Assembly: GCF_000682775.1 (NCBI RefSeq)
Contig: NZ_AWFI01000015.1
Location: forward strand, 248,001 to 312,000
Direction: 5' to 3'
From: Hyphomonas sp. L-53-1-40
GTDB taxonomy: Bacteria; Pseudomonadota; Alphaproteobacteria; Caulobacterales; Hyphomonadaceae
Length of the DNA stretch: 64,000 nucleotides
In this document: in pieces, positions 1 to 7,935 of the stretch
Layout: every line of letters starts with the position of its first letter
How positions within the stretch are numbered: the first letter of the stretch is position 1
The notes under the pieces: generated by a model
Seen by the model: the letters and a program-made list of their open reading frames with translations, nothing else
What the model was told of the DNA's origin: nothing
Database searches by the model: none
Position numbers and translations under genes: made by a program

Positions 1-1
1 T

Positions 2-214
2 CAGCTTCAAGGCAATGTCGCAGGTCTCGTAATCTCGGCAAACGGAATGGGTTTCATCATCACGCCATTCTTCGGATTGTTCGTCTATGAGTATGTGAAC
101 CCGCATCTTCCGTTCATTTTCTGCGCGGGCCTGCTGAGTTTCATGATCCTGTATGCCCGGTTCGGGTTGAAGGATGGCGTCGGCGAACCGGATGAGGAAG
201 CCGACGCAGTTTGA
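2..214 (+). CDS. C-terminal end of an MFS transporter (partial)
   Basis: The reading frame is open from the left edge to a TGA at 212-214 and gives about 70 residues. They begin with a GNVAGLVISANGMG segment, then a hydrophobic helix and a short charged tail ending EPDEEADAV. The QGNVAGL..SANGMG..I.P pattern matches the last transmembrane part of TetA/TCR-like major facilitator transporters (seen). The substrate cannot be told from this piece. Its stop codon directly abuts the stop codon of the convergent lytic transglycosylase gene, with no base between them. Confidence 0.6.
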   Translation, partial: QLQGNVAGLVISANGMGFIITPFFGLFVYEYVNPHLPFIFCAGLLSFMILYARFGLKDGVGEPDEEADAV

Positions 215-1564
215 TCAATTGGTGCCGGACGGACTGGATGCGACACCAACATTCGATTCGCCAGTGACCAATGTCAGGGCCTGCTTTGTCGGATAGCCAT
301 CCGCCACGAGGCCCTTGGATTTTTGGAATCCTTGCAACGCACCCTTGGTCTTGCGACCGGGAATGCCGTCAACGCCGCCTGCATCAAAGCCTTGGGCGTT
401 GAGGGCGGCCTGAAGGATCTTGATCTCGCTAACGGTGAGAGGTGTCAGATGTGTTGGCCAAGATGCGATGGGCCCACTCTGGCCTCCCATCGCATCACCG
501 GACAGACCCACGGCGAACGCGTAGGAGTCGGCATTGTTGTAGGTCTTGAACGCCTTGAAATTGTTGAACAGCAAGTATTTCGGTCCTTCCGCACCGGCTG
601 GCAGCCAGAGTTCGGCATAATTGGCCCCGCCTGTTTCGAAGGTGCCGCCGCGTGCAGGTACTAGGCCTTCAGTTGCCCATGTTTCGATCCGGCGTTCGTT
701 GCCATCTGCCAATCCGAAATCGAACCCGGTGCGGGCAAGCACTTCAATGCCCCAGGGCTGGTTCAGTGTGTAACCGGAATTTGCGAGATAATTGGCTGTT
801 GAGGCGAGGGCATCGGCCTCACTCTCCCAGACATCCTTCTTGCCGTCGCCGTCAAAATCTTCGGCATAGGCGATGAAGGTCGATGGCATGAATTGGGTAT
901 GGCCCATTGCGCCAGCCCACCCGGCGATCAGGTCGTCGCGCTCTGCATCACCTTGTTCGAGAATCTTGATCAGGGACAACAATTCGCGTTCGGCGAGGCT
1001 TTTGCGCCGGCCTTCAACAGCCATATTGGACAGCACATTTGGCGCGTCGAAATTTCCCTTAACTGCGCCAAAGCTCGTCTCCATGCCCCAGATCGCGACA
1101 ATGGCTTCGCGGTCGACGCCGTAAGCGGCTTCAAGAGAGTCGAAAAGTGCCGGGTTTTCAGCAAGGCGCGACGCACCTGTGCTTATGCGGCTATTGCTCA
1201 TCGGCACTCGCAGATAGTCCCAGATCGGCTTGGCGAACTCGGCTTGATCTGCGATCCCGGTCTGAGCGGGTTGGAAAGACGATCCAAGCCAGAGCTCAAG
1301 CGGAGATATGCCGGTGAGAACGGATTTGACGACGTCGCGATCATGGCCAGCTGCGAGCGCTTTTTCTGAGAACGCTGCGCGCCAAATGTCCATTTCCGCA
1401 TGGCCGGAGGAGGCGTAGGTGATCGCGCCTGTCTCGGGAGCGGGTACTGGCGCGGCGATCGGTGGCGGCGAGGCCTGGCCCGGACTATGGGCACAGGAGG
1501 CAACCAACGCGGTCATCGCCGCAGCAGCAATGATATGTGAGCGCCGCAGCGCAATCTGTGCCAT
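215..1564 (-). CDS. Lytic murein transglycosylase, MltB/SLT_2 family, lipoprotein
   Basis: This 449-residue envelope enzyme is expected to cleave peptidoglycan glycan strands to 1,6-anhydromuropeptides. The start at 1564 follows a GGAG-type ribosome site and gives a lipoprotein signal ending LVASC (lipidated Cys24). The frame stays open further upstream, but that stretch antisense-overlaps rpmJ and is rejected. The SLT_2 catalytic domain covers about residues 50-350, with the catalytic glutamate in WGMETSFG (Glu162) and the typical GHTQFMPSTF segment. A C-terminal PG_binding_1 domain lies at about 380-440 (LQAALNAQGF, GVDGIPGRKT). Domain order and length match the MltB-type family common in alphaproteobacteria. 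It probably acts at the outer membrane in wall turnover. Confidence 0.9.
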   Translation of the reverse strand: MAQIALRRSHIIAAAAMTALVASCAHSPGQASPPPIAAPVPAPETGAITYASSGHAEMDIWRAAFSEKALAAGHDRDVVKSVLTGISPLELWLGSSFQPAQTGIADQAEFAKPIWDYLRVPMSNSRISTGASRLAENPALFDSLEAAYGVDREAIVAIWGMETSFGAVKGNFDAPNVLSNMAVEGRRKSLAERELLSLIKILEQGDAERDDLIAGWAGAMGHTQFMPSTFIAYAEDFDGDGKKDVWESEADALASTANYLANSGYTLNQPWGIEVLARTGFDFGLADGNERRIETWATEGLVPARGGTFETGGANYAELWLPAGAEGPKYLLFNNFKAFKTYNNADSYAFAVGLSGDAMGGQSGPIASWPTHLTPLTVSEIKILQAALNAQGFDAGGVDGIPGRKTKGALQGFQKSKGLVADGYPTKQALTLVTGESNVGVASSPSGTN

Positions 1565-1675
1565 TCTTCCAACTCCTGAAACCGCACGTTCATGACAGCG
1601 TGCAACCTTGACTCTTCTTACCGGATTCATTACCCGCTCCGCTTTCCAATTCCTTATGATCCACAGGCTAGGCCC

Positions 1676-1801
1676 ATGAAAGTCCGCTCGTCTCTCAAAT
1701 CGCTCAAGTCGCGCCACCGCGACTGTAAGATCGTGCGCCGCAAGGGCCGCGTTTACGTCATCAATAAAACTGACCCCCGCTTCAAAGCAAAGCAGGGCTG
1801 A
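1676..1801 (+). CDS. rpmJ: 50S ribosomal protein L36
   Basis: This 41-residue basic protein begins [11 protein letters not shown] and ends [12 protein letters not shown], the standard alphaproteobacterial L36 pattern. It is the zinc-free type: only one cysteine (in RDCKIV) is present, so the CxxC zinc site of the other L36 form is missing. L36 binds 23S rRNA late in large-subunit assembly. The gene is divergent from the transglycosylase and lies 31 bases before the HAD hydrolase gene on the same strand. A standalone rpmJ outside the ribosomal protein operons is normal in this class. Confidence 0.93.
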   Translation: MKVRSSLKSLKSRHRDCKIVRRKGRVYVINKTDPRFKAKQG

Positions 1802-1832
1802 CGTGAACATGAACAGGCAATAAGGCGGCACT

Positions 1833-2441
1833 ATGGCTGCTGAAATTGCCCTGTTCGACCTTGGGCATGTGGTCCTCGACTGGGATCCTGCACGACTTTA
1901 CGCGAAGATCATCGATACGCCGCAGGAACGTCAAATGTTCCTGACGGATATCTGTAACATGGCGTGGCATACACGGCATGATGCTGGTGCAAGCTTTGCC
2001 GAGAATGCCGTTGATCTGATCCGGCAATATCCTCAATACGAAACTGAAATCCTCGCCTGGGGTCGGCGATGGATGGAAATGTTCGACGGCTATATGGACG
2101 GAACGGCCGACCTGATAGAGCGGCTGGAAGCGCGCCGGGTGCCGCTCTATGCGCTCACCAATATGCCTGCTGAGCCATGGGAAAAAATGCTCGAGACTTT
2201 CGAGACCTTGCGCAAATTCCGGGATGTGATCGTGTCAGGTCAGGTCGGGCTGATAAAGCCTGGTGCCGAAATTTATCATGTCGCGCTTGAGCGAATGGAC
2301 CACCCGGCGCCCGAAACCGTACTGTTCATCGACAATAGCCTGCCGAACGTCAAAACGGCCGATGCGCTTGGTTTTCGGACGCATCACTTCAAGCATGCAG
2401 AAGGCCTGGAACAAGCACTTCGTCATGAAGGTCTGCTCTGA
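1833..2441 (+). CDS. HAD-IA family hydrolase, YihX-like phosphatase
   Basis: A 202-residue cytosolic HAD-superfamily protein. Motif I is FDLGHVV near the N-terminus (nucleophile Asp9). The +2 position is Gly instead of the usual Asp, as in the YihX / epoxide-hydrolase-N group. Motif II is the LTN segment, motif III the lysine in LIKPGAEIY, and motif IV the FIDNSLPN segment. The helical cap lies between about residues 15 and 90. YihX of E. coli dephosphorylates alpha-glucose-1-phosphate; the substrate here is unknown. It starts 31 bases after rpmJ with an AAGG-like ribosome site and may be cotranscribed with it. Confidence 0.8.
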   Translation: MAAEIALFDLGHVVLDWDPARLYAKIIDTPQERQMFLTDICNMAWHTRHDAGASFAENAVDLIRQYPQYETEILAWGRRWMEMFDGYMDGTADLIERLEARRVPLYALTNMPAEPWEKMLETFETLRKFRDVIVSGQVGLIKPGAEIYHVALERMDHPAPETVLFIDNSLPNVKTADALGFRTHHFKHAEGLEQALRHEGLL

Positions 2442-2489
2442 CAGCAAGTAGTGGTTGCCCCGTCCGGCACACGGCATAATATCAACGTG

Positions 2490-3020
2490 ATGATACGCGC
2501 GTTCCTTCTGGCAATCTTGTTTCTTGCAGGTGCGGCGCATGCCGAACCGACGGACGAAATGTTCGAAAAACTGCGCAATGCGCCCAGCGATAGTGAAGCG
2601 AATGACGTCGCCATGGATATCTGGGCATCCTGGATGGAGTCCGGCTCACCGACGATTGACGTTATCATGGAACGTGGTGTCGATGCCCAGACGGCTGGCG
2701 ACTATGAGACGGCGCGGGCGTTCTATGACCGCGCTATCCTGATCCAGCCAGATTATGCCGAGGCATGGAACCGCCGGGCCTCCATCTTCCTGATGGACGA
2801 GAATTACCCCGAAGCGCTGCGAGACCTGAATGAGACGCTGAGGTTGGAGCCTCGTCATTTTGGCGCATGGTCCGGGTTGGGCATGATGTTCGAAAGCATG
2901 GGATCTCCCAAGCACGCGCTGGAAGCCTATCGCGAGGCCATCGAAATCTATCCGCGCATGCAGCAGGCATTGGCCGCAGAAAAGCGATTGTCCAAGTTTG
3001 CCGAAGGCCAGGGCCTTTGA
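2490..3020 (+). CDS. Exported tetratricopeptide-repeat protein
   Basis: A 176-residue protein with a signal peptide (MIRAFLLAILF, cleavage after AHA). About 2.5 TPR units follow: GDYETARAFYDRAILIQPDYAEAW, ENYPEALRDLNETLRLEPRHFGAW and GSPKHALEAYREAIEIYPRM. The ATG at 2490 is preferred; an adjacent GTG at 2487 is equally possible, and a GTG at 2451 would only extend into non-conserved sequence. TPR proteins of this size are periplasmic scaffolds; no partner is evident. Its stop overlaps the TTG proposed as the start of the next gene, so translational coupling is likely. Confidence 0.75.
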   Translation: MIRAFLLAILFLAGAAHAEPTDEMFEKLRNAPSDSEANDVAMDIWASWMESGSPTIDVIMERGVDAQTAGDYETARAFYDRAILIQPDYAEAWNRRASIFLMDENYPEALRDLNETLRLEPRHFGAWSGLGMMFESMGSPKHALEAYREAIEIYPRMQQALAAEKRLSKFAEGQGL

Positions 3021-3955
3021 GGGGCGTGCTTACGGCAACAGCCCTCGGCTTATGCGTTCTCGGTACTGGGGCTTGCGTAACCAGTGCAACCTACAAGAAC
3101 AAGGTTGAAGCCGCCCACCCACCAATTGGTCGATCCGTTTCGGTGGGAACCGAAACCGTACATGTCATTCAGCGTGGAGAGGCGGGTCCTCCGGTCCTGA
3201 TGATTCATGGCGCCAGTGCCAATGCTCGTGAGTTCACATGGACGCTCGCGCCCAGGCTGGAAGGTGCCTACCGTGTTCTGATGGCCGATCGGCCAGGGCA
3301 CGGCTATTCCAGTCGCCCGGAGGGCGCGCACGATCTTGGCGTTCAGGCGATGCAAATGGCGGGCGTTTTGGATCAACTCGCGCCGGACGAAAAAGCCGTT
3401 TTGGTTGGCCACTCCTTTGGTGGAGCCGTGGCGCTGCGCGTGGCGCTCGACCGGCCTGATCTTGTAAAAGGGCTCGTCCTGCTCGCGCCGGTGACCCATG
3501 ATTGGGGCGGAGGCGGTCAGGCATGGTACAATTCGTTCGCTGCTCCGCCTGTCGTTGGACCTGTGTTCAGCCAGCTCCTGCCATTGGTTGGCCCTGGCCA
3601 ACTTGGCAAAGGGATTGACGGGGTCTTCGAGCCGGCACCTGTGCCGGACAATTACTCTGAAAATTCCGCCATCGGACTTCTGTTCCGTCCGCCAAACTTC
3701 CGGGCCAATGCGCGTGATGTGAAGGCTCTGGAAGATCAGCTGGCCGCGCAGTCTGGACGATATGGTGAACTGGAGGTGCCAATCACCGTCTTCTCAGGCA
3801 GTGGTGACACTGTGATTTCCCCGAAACTTCATGTGGGCGAACTGAAGAAACAGGTATCAGTGGATCTCGTGATCCTGCCGCATGAAGGACACATGCCACA
3901 CCATGGTGAGGGCGCAGCTGTTGCTGACGCCATTCGCCGTCTGGCCAGCGAGTGA
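3017..3955 (+). CDS. Alpha/beta-fold hydrolase, probable lipoprotein
   Basis: A 312-residue alpha/beta hydrolase. The oxyanion-hole region is VLMIHGASANAREF, the nucleophile is Ser133 in LVGHSFGG, the acid is probably the Asp in FSGSGDTVIS, and the catalytic His lies in LPHEGHMPHH. The start is uncertain. TTG at 3017, overlapping the previous stop, or GTG at 3026 both give a short hydrophobic leader ending GTGAC that resembles a lipobox, so an envelope location is inferred. The frame is open further upstream to 2867, but this overlaps the TPR gene and lacks homology-like features. The substrate is unknown; the family includes esterases, epoxide hydrolases and dehalogenases. Confidence 0.78.
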   Translation: MRGVLTATALGLCVLGTGACVTSATYKNKVEAAHPPIGRSVSVGTETVHVIQRGEAGPPVLMIHGASANAREFTWTLAPRLEGAYRVLMADRPGHGYSSRPEGAHDLGVQAMQMAGVLDQLAPDEKAVLVGHSFGGAVALRVALDRPDLVKGLVLLAPVTHDWGGGGQAWYNSFAAPPVVGPVFSQLLPLVGPGQLGKGIDGVFEPAPVPDNYSENSAIGLLFRPPNFRANARDVKALEDQLAAQSGRYGELEVPITVFSGSGDTVISPKLHVGELKKQVSVDLVILPHEGHMPHHGEGAAVADAIRRLASE

Positions 3956-4009
3956 AACTCCCGCTAAGACGCGCGTTCTTTTCCGATCCCGAATCCCAAG
4001 GAGCCTCTC

Positions 4010-4273
4010 ATGGACGACGAAGCCTCGATCACCCACCTTACTGAAGCGACCCGCGAGAAACTCCGTCAGACCGTCGCCAAGATCGAGCGTCTGGAAGAGG
4101 AGAAGAAAGAAGTTGCCGAGCAGATCAAGGAAATCTACGCCGAGGCCAAGGCCTTCGGTTTTGACACCAAGGCGCTGCGTCAGGTGATCAAGCTGCGCAA
4201 GGTCGACCGGGCCGAGCGTGAAGAACAGGAAATGGTGCTCGACACTTACCTGCTCGCACTCGGCGAAGCCTGA
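4010..4273 (+). CDS. gapR: GapR-like DNA-binding protein (DUF2312)
   Basis: This 87-residue, highly charged helical protein matches the DUF2312/GapR family end to end: an N-terminal coiled-coil region (KIERLEEEKKEVAEQIKEIY), then the conserved AKAFGFDTKALRQVIKLRK segment. In Caulobacter, GapR is an essential nucleoid-associated protein that forms a clamp around overtwisted, often AT-rich, DNA ahead of replication forks and transcription, and stimulates type II topoisomerases (established). An AAGGAG site precedes the ATG by 8 bases. The preceding hydrolase ends 54 bases upstream. Confidence 0.92.
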   Translation: MDDEASITHLTEATREKLRQTVAKIERLEEEKKEVAEQIKEIYAEAKAFGFDTKALRQVIKLRKVDRAEREEQEMVLDTYLLALGEA

Positions 4274-4315
4274 CCCGGTTTGCCTCCGGCACAATAATCA
4301 CCATATTCTTTGCCA

Positions 4316-4834
4316 ATGGGCCGAGATGTCGACGAACGCAAGAAACGCGCAGCGCTCCGTAAACTACGGAAGGCGGCGGCATTGGCTGAGCAGGGGCTTG
4401 GTCCGCCCTTGTCTGACTGGGAAAAACAATTCCTTGAAGAGGTCGAGGAGCGCATCGAGACCTATGGGTCTGCATTTGCAGATCCTTTGAAAGGGAGCGA
4501 CGGCGAAGCCCTTTCCAGCCTGCAGCAGATGAAGCTGAAGGAAATTGACAAGAAAGCTCGTGGAAAGGCCAAGACTGGCTTCGGCGCAAAGAAGAAGCCC
4601 GGTGGCTTCAACAAGCGGCCGACGCCGCGAGTGCGCCAGCTGGATGATGATCTGACGGAAGACCCGGCCCCTCGACATTCTGAGCCGCCCACCCGGAGCT
4701 TGCCAAAATTGGTCCGTGCGTCGGAGTTGACGCCTGTGGAGCCCACCTCTCCTGTCCCTGGATCTCCCGAAGATGAACCGCCGAAGAAACGTCCCGCCTT
4801 CCGGGTCATTGAAGGTGGAAAGCAGACCGAGTAA
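4316..4834 (+). CDS. Hypothetical charged protein
   Basis: I do not recognise this 172-residue protein. The N-terminal third is helical and charged (RKKRAALRKLRKAAALAEQG, LSDWEKQFLEEVEERIETYG). The middle is a Lys/Gly-rich stretch (RGKAKTGFGAKKKPGGFNKR), and the C-terminal half is proline-rich and probably disordered, ending in KKRPAFRVIEGGKQTE. The ATG at 4316 is preferred over a TTG two codons earlier. It follows gapR by 42 bases in the same direction, so shared transcription is plausible. The basic middle region could contact nucleic acid, but this is a guess. Confidence 0.6.
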   Translation: MGRDVDERKKRAALRKLRKAAALAEQGLGPPLSDWEKQFLEEVEERIETYGSAFADPLKGSDGEALSSLQQMKLKEIDKKARGKAKTGFGAKKKPGGFNKRPTPRVRQLDDDLTEDPAPRHSEPPTRSLPKLVRASELTPVEPTSPVPGSPEDEPPKKRPAFRVIEGGKQTE

Positions 4835-4895
4835 ACCCGAACACGAGTTTGATGCGTATAGTTTCCATATTCCCCGAATTGGAAGGACGACCCGC

Positions 4896-5756
4896 ATGAA
4901 GACCGTTGTAATCACAGGTGCATCGACCGGTATTGGCGAAGCGACCGCGCTCTACCTCGCAAAGCATGGGTGGCGCGTCTATGCCGGGGTCAGAAAGCAG
5001 TCCGATGCCGATGCGCTATCCGCGAGCTCCGAAGGGGATATTCGCCCGCTTATTCTGGATGTGACGAGGCAGGAGCATTTGGAGACCGCTGTGCGGACTG
5101 TGTCCGAAACCCTGAAGGGCGAGACGCTCACGGGTTTGGTCAACAATGCGGGTATCGCAAATATGGGGCCGCTCGCGATTCAACCGCTTGATGATTTCAA
5201 GGCCCATTTCGAGGTCAATGTTTTCGGCCTGTTGCGCGCGTCTCAAGCCTTCGCGCCACTGCTTGGGATGGACAAGACTCGCACCGGTGCTCCCGGTCGG
5301 ATTGTCAACATTACCAGCGTGGGTGGTCGCATTTCGGCACCCTTCCTTGGGGCCTACACGGCCACTAAGCATGCCGTTGAAGCGATGACAGACACGTTGC
5401 GCCGGGAACTGGTGATCTTTGGCATTGATGCCATTGCCGTGGGGCCGGGATCAGTGAAAACGCCGATATGGGATAAGGCAGAGGAAGCCAATTCAGATGG
5501 CCCCTATTCTGGAAGTGCTTGGTCGGACGCGTTGAAGCAATTTGAGCAGGTGATGCTGAAGGGGGGGCGCGACGGCTTGCCGCCTGAACAAATTGCGAAA
5601 GTCATCGAAATTGCGTTGGAGGACGCCACTCCCAGGGCGCGCTATTCCCCTGTGCCGAACAAGCTGATGAATTGGTACATTCCGACGCTGCTGCCCAAGC
5701 GTGTTCTGGATGGGGTCTTCCGCAAGCGATTCGGCATGACGAAGCCCGGCAAGTAA
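4896..5756 (+). CDS. Short-chain dehydrogenase/reductase (classical SDR)
   Basis: A 286-residue NAD(P)-dependent oxidoreductase. The cofactor-binding motif TGASTGIG lies at the N-terminus, NNAG sits in the middle, and the catalytic YxxxK is YTATK (Tyr154, Lys158) with an upstream ITS serine. A GGAAGG ribosome site lies about 8 bases before the ATG. Compared with a minimal SDR it has a C-terminal extension of about 40 residues (NWYIPTLLPKRVLDGVFRKR) that could be membrane-associating, as in 17-beta-HSD-like members. The substrate is unknown. A second SDR follows in the same direction after 78 bases. Confidence 0.85.
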   Translation: MKTVVITGASTGIGEATALYLAKHGWRVYAGVRKQSDADALSASSEGDIRPLILDVTRQEHLETAVRTVSETLKGETLTGLVNNAGIANMGPLAIQPLDDFKAHFEVNVFGLLRASQAFAPLLGMDKTRTGAPGRIVNITSVGGRISAPFLGAYTATKHAVEAMTDTLRRELVIFGIDAIAVGPGSVKTPIWDKAEEANSDGPYSGSAWSDALKQFEQVMLKGGRDGLPPEQIAKVIEIALEDATPRARYSPVPNKLMNWYIPTLLPKRVLDGVFRKRFGMTKPGK

Positions 5757-5834
5757 ATTTTCCTGCGGGCATTGACGAACCGCGGGGAAGGGGCGCGCAT
5801 TCTCCTGAAAAACGAAAACGGGAGGAATACGCAC

Positions 5835-6707
5835 ATGGCCAATCTTGACGGCAAAGTCGCCATCATCACGGGAGGGGCGAGCGGCATCGGTCTTGCGGGA
5901 GTCGAGACGTTTGTTGCGGCTGGCGCGAAAGTTGTTGCTGGAGACATTCAGGACGAAAAGGGCATGGCGCTTCAGACGCGCTTTGGCGACGACAAGGTCC
6001 TGTTTGTCCATTGCGACGTGACGGACATGGCCGAACTGGAAGGTATCATGGGCAAGGCCGTCGACCATTTCGGACGGTTGGACATTCTCTGGAATAATGC
6101 GGGGCATGGTGGCACGCCGGATTCGGTGGAGGAACTGGATCTTGATGCCTATGACCAAACCATGTCTCTCCTTCTGAAACAGGTCTTTGCCGGAACCAAG
6201 TTTGCTGTTCCACACATGAAGGAAAATGGCGGCGCTATTATCAACACGTCTTCAATCAGCGCCGTATGCGCCGGATATGCGCCAATCACCTACTCTGTTG
6301 CCAAGAAGGGGGTGGCACATTTCTCCAAATTGGCGGCTGCAGAGCTCTCCAAGTATGGCATTCGCGTGAATGCGGTCCTGCCGGGCTTTATCGCGACCTC
6401 GATCTTCGGCGCGTCGCTCGGCTTGCCGCGCGAGCAGGCAGACCAGATGGCGGCCATGCTGGTCGAAGCAGGTGGCAGCATGCAGCCAGCTGGCCGGGTT
6501 GGCAAAGGTGAAGACATTGCCGAAATGGCAGCCTTCCTCGCCTCCGACGCAGCGAGCTTCATTACGGGCGGCGAATTCCTCGTGGATGGCGGCATGACGG
6601 TCGGTCCACGTCATTCTTGGGACGAGGCCGCCGGCGGTCCACTCCTGGATGCGCTTGGCATCACGCCGGAACAAGCCGAACAGATGCGGGAACAGATGAA
6701 CAGCTAG
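5835..6707 (+). CDS. Short-chain dehydrogenase/reductase (glucose/ribitol type)
   Basis: A 290-residue classical SDR with cofactor motif TGGASGIG, NNAG, a serine in INTSSIS, and catalytic YSVAK (Tyr153, Lys157). The GGEFLVDGGMTVGP segment near residue 245 is typical of the FabG/ribitol-dehydrogenase branch. A tail of about 40 residues follows it. A strong GGGAGGA ribosome site precedes the ATG. It lies 78 bases after another SDR and could form a two-gene unit with it. The substrate cannot be assigned. Confidence 0.85.
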   Translation: MANLDGKVAIITGGASGIGLAGVETFVAAGAKVVAGDIQDEKGMALQTRFGDDKVLFVHCDVTDMAELEGIMGKAVDHFGRLDILWNNAGHGGTPDSVEELDLDAYDQTMSLLLKQVFAGTKFAVPHMKENGGAIINTSSISAVCAGYAPITYSVAKKGVAHFSKLAAAELSKYGIRVNAVLPGFIATSIFGASLGLPREQADQMAAMLVEAGGSMQPAGRVGKGEDIAEMAAFLASDAASFITGGEFLVDGGMTVGPRHSWDEAAGGPLLDALGITPEQAEQMREQMNS

Positions 6708-6722
6708 GTCGTTGGTGAGGCG

Positions 6723-7010
6723 CTACGGGTCTTCCGTCAGCGCCTCAAGGCCTGGAATCAGCTCCACTTTTCTCAGTAGGGCGGGGAGTGTTTTTGCACG
6801 AGCGACCGGACGACCTCGCTCGTCGGCTATGACAAAGCCGGTTTTTGACTTAGTGAGCGGGAACCGGCGCCAATGTGCGCGAGTCCTGAATATCCAGACT
6901 TGGTCAGGTTCGCTCCCTGAAGCGGCCCAACCGGTCCACATGTGATCGGCTGGCAGTTCCCGCCAAAGGCGATCAATCTCGTCAATTTCGGAAGGCGTAA
7001 AGCAGCCCAT
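6723..7010 (-). CDS. Hypothetical small protein
   Basis: A 95-residue product beginning MGCFTPSEIDEIDRLWRELP, with a central WIFRTRAHWRRFPLTKSK segment and TGFVIADERGRPVARAKTL before the end. I recognise no family. The second half could form a small beta domain. The residue pattern, with charged amphipathic helices and no low-complexity sequence, suggests a real gene, and it fills the space between an SDR and the divergent DMT gene. Its ATG shares the palindromic CATG at 7008-7011 with the ATG of that divergent gene. No clear ribosome site is visible. Confidence 0.5.
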   Translation of the reverse strand: MGCFTPSEIDEIDRLWRELPADHMWTGWAASGSEPDQVWIFRTRAHWRRFPLTKSKTGFVIADERGRPVARAKTLPALLRKVELIPGLEALTEDP

Positions 7011-7935
7011 GGATTCTCGCCCCGATCAGTCTCAGCAGACAGACCTAGAGGTCGGGCCCGCACCGCGCAACATTGAAGGCGCGCTCTGGATGCTGGCCTC
7101 AGGGGCCACTTTCACGGTGTTCCTCACGCTTTCCAAGGTCCAGTCTGCAACCTTTGATCCAGGTTTCCTCGCCTTCTGGCGCTCTGGCGTTGCGTTGATC
7201 GTCGTCATTCCGGTTATCCTGCAACAGGGCTGGAGTGTGATGAAAATTCACCAGCCGGGTCTTATCTTGCTGCGCAGCCTGTTCGGGACGCTTGGCTTTG
7301 CCCTCGGCTTCTATGCCGTATCGGACGCGGTTGGCCTGCCGCTCTCCGAATTCAATGCGATTAGTTTTTCCCGGGCCATGTTCGTCACCTTTCTCGCGGC
7401 CTTCATCCTGAAGGAACGGGTCGGTGTGCATCGTTGGGGCGCCACAATCGCCGGATGTGTCGGGGTCATGATCATGATGCAGCCCCAACTCGGTATTAGT
7501 CTGGGCATGGTCCTCGCCGTATCGGCGGCGTTCTGTCTGGCTGGGGCGATCACACTTGTGAAATCTTTGACGCGCCTGCACAGGCCGGTGACCCTGTTAA
7601 TCTGGGCAAACCTTCTGTCGTCGATCCTGTTATTGCCGCTCGCCATCCTGACATGGCCGGACGTGGCGCCCTCTGTCATCGACTGGTCCTGGATCGGCCT
7701 GATGGGCGTATGCGGTGTGACCGGCCAGTACTTCTACATTCGCGGCATGAGCATTGGTGATGCATCTTTCCTGTCGCCGATCGACTATATGCGTCTGCCG
7801 ATGGCAGCACTGGTCGATTGGGGTCTGTTCCACATGCTGCCGGGTTTCTGGACCTGGGTGGGCACTGCAATCATCATTGGAGCCACCCTGTACATTACAA
7901 TCCGGGAACAGCGCCTGCGCCGGCTGGGCGCGTAA
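7009..7935 (+). CDS. EamA/DMT-family transporter
   Basis: A 308-residue inner-membrane protein with about ten hydrophobic helices arranged as two EamA repeats (about residues 25-155 and 165-300). This is the drug/metabolite transporter architecture (seen). The first repeat starts GALWMLASGATFTVFLTLSK. The DMT family includes exporters of amino acids, riboflavin and small metabolites; the substrate here cannot be read. Its last 306 bases are overlapped on the opposite strand by an unusual extension of the DsbB reading frame. The start shares a CATG with a divergent small gene. Confidence 0.8.
   Translation: MDSRPDQSQQTDLEVGPAPRNIEGALWMLASGATFTVFLTLSKVQSATFDPGFLAFWRSGVALIVVIPVILQQGWSVMKIHQPGLILLRSLFGTLGFALGFYAVSDAVGLPLSEFNAISFSRAMFVTFLAAFILKERVGVHRWGATIAGCVGVMIMMQPQLGISLGMVLAVSAAFCLAGAITLVKSLTRLHRPVTLLIWANLLSSILLLPLAILTWPDVAPSVIDWSWIGLMGVCGVTGQYFYIRGMSIGDASFLSPIDYMRLPMAALVDWGLFHMLPGFWTWVGTAIIIGATLYITIREQRLRRLGA

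Noticed and set aside
1565-1831. N-terminal extension of the lytic transglycosylase by 89 residues
   Set aside because: It overlaps rpmJ antisense and would bury the lipoprotein signal.
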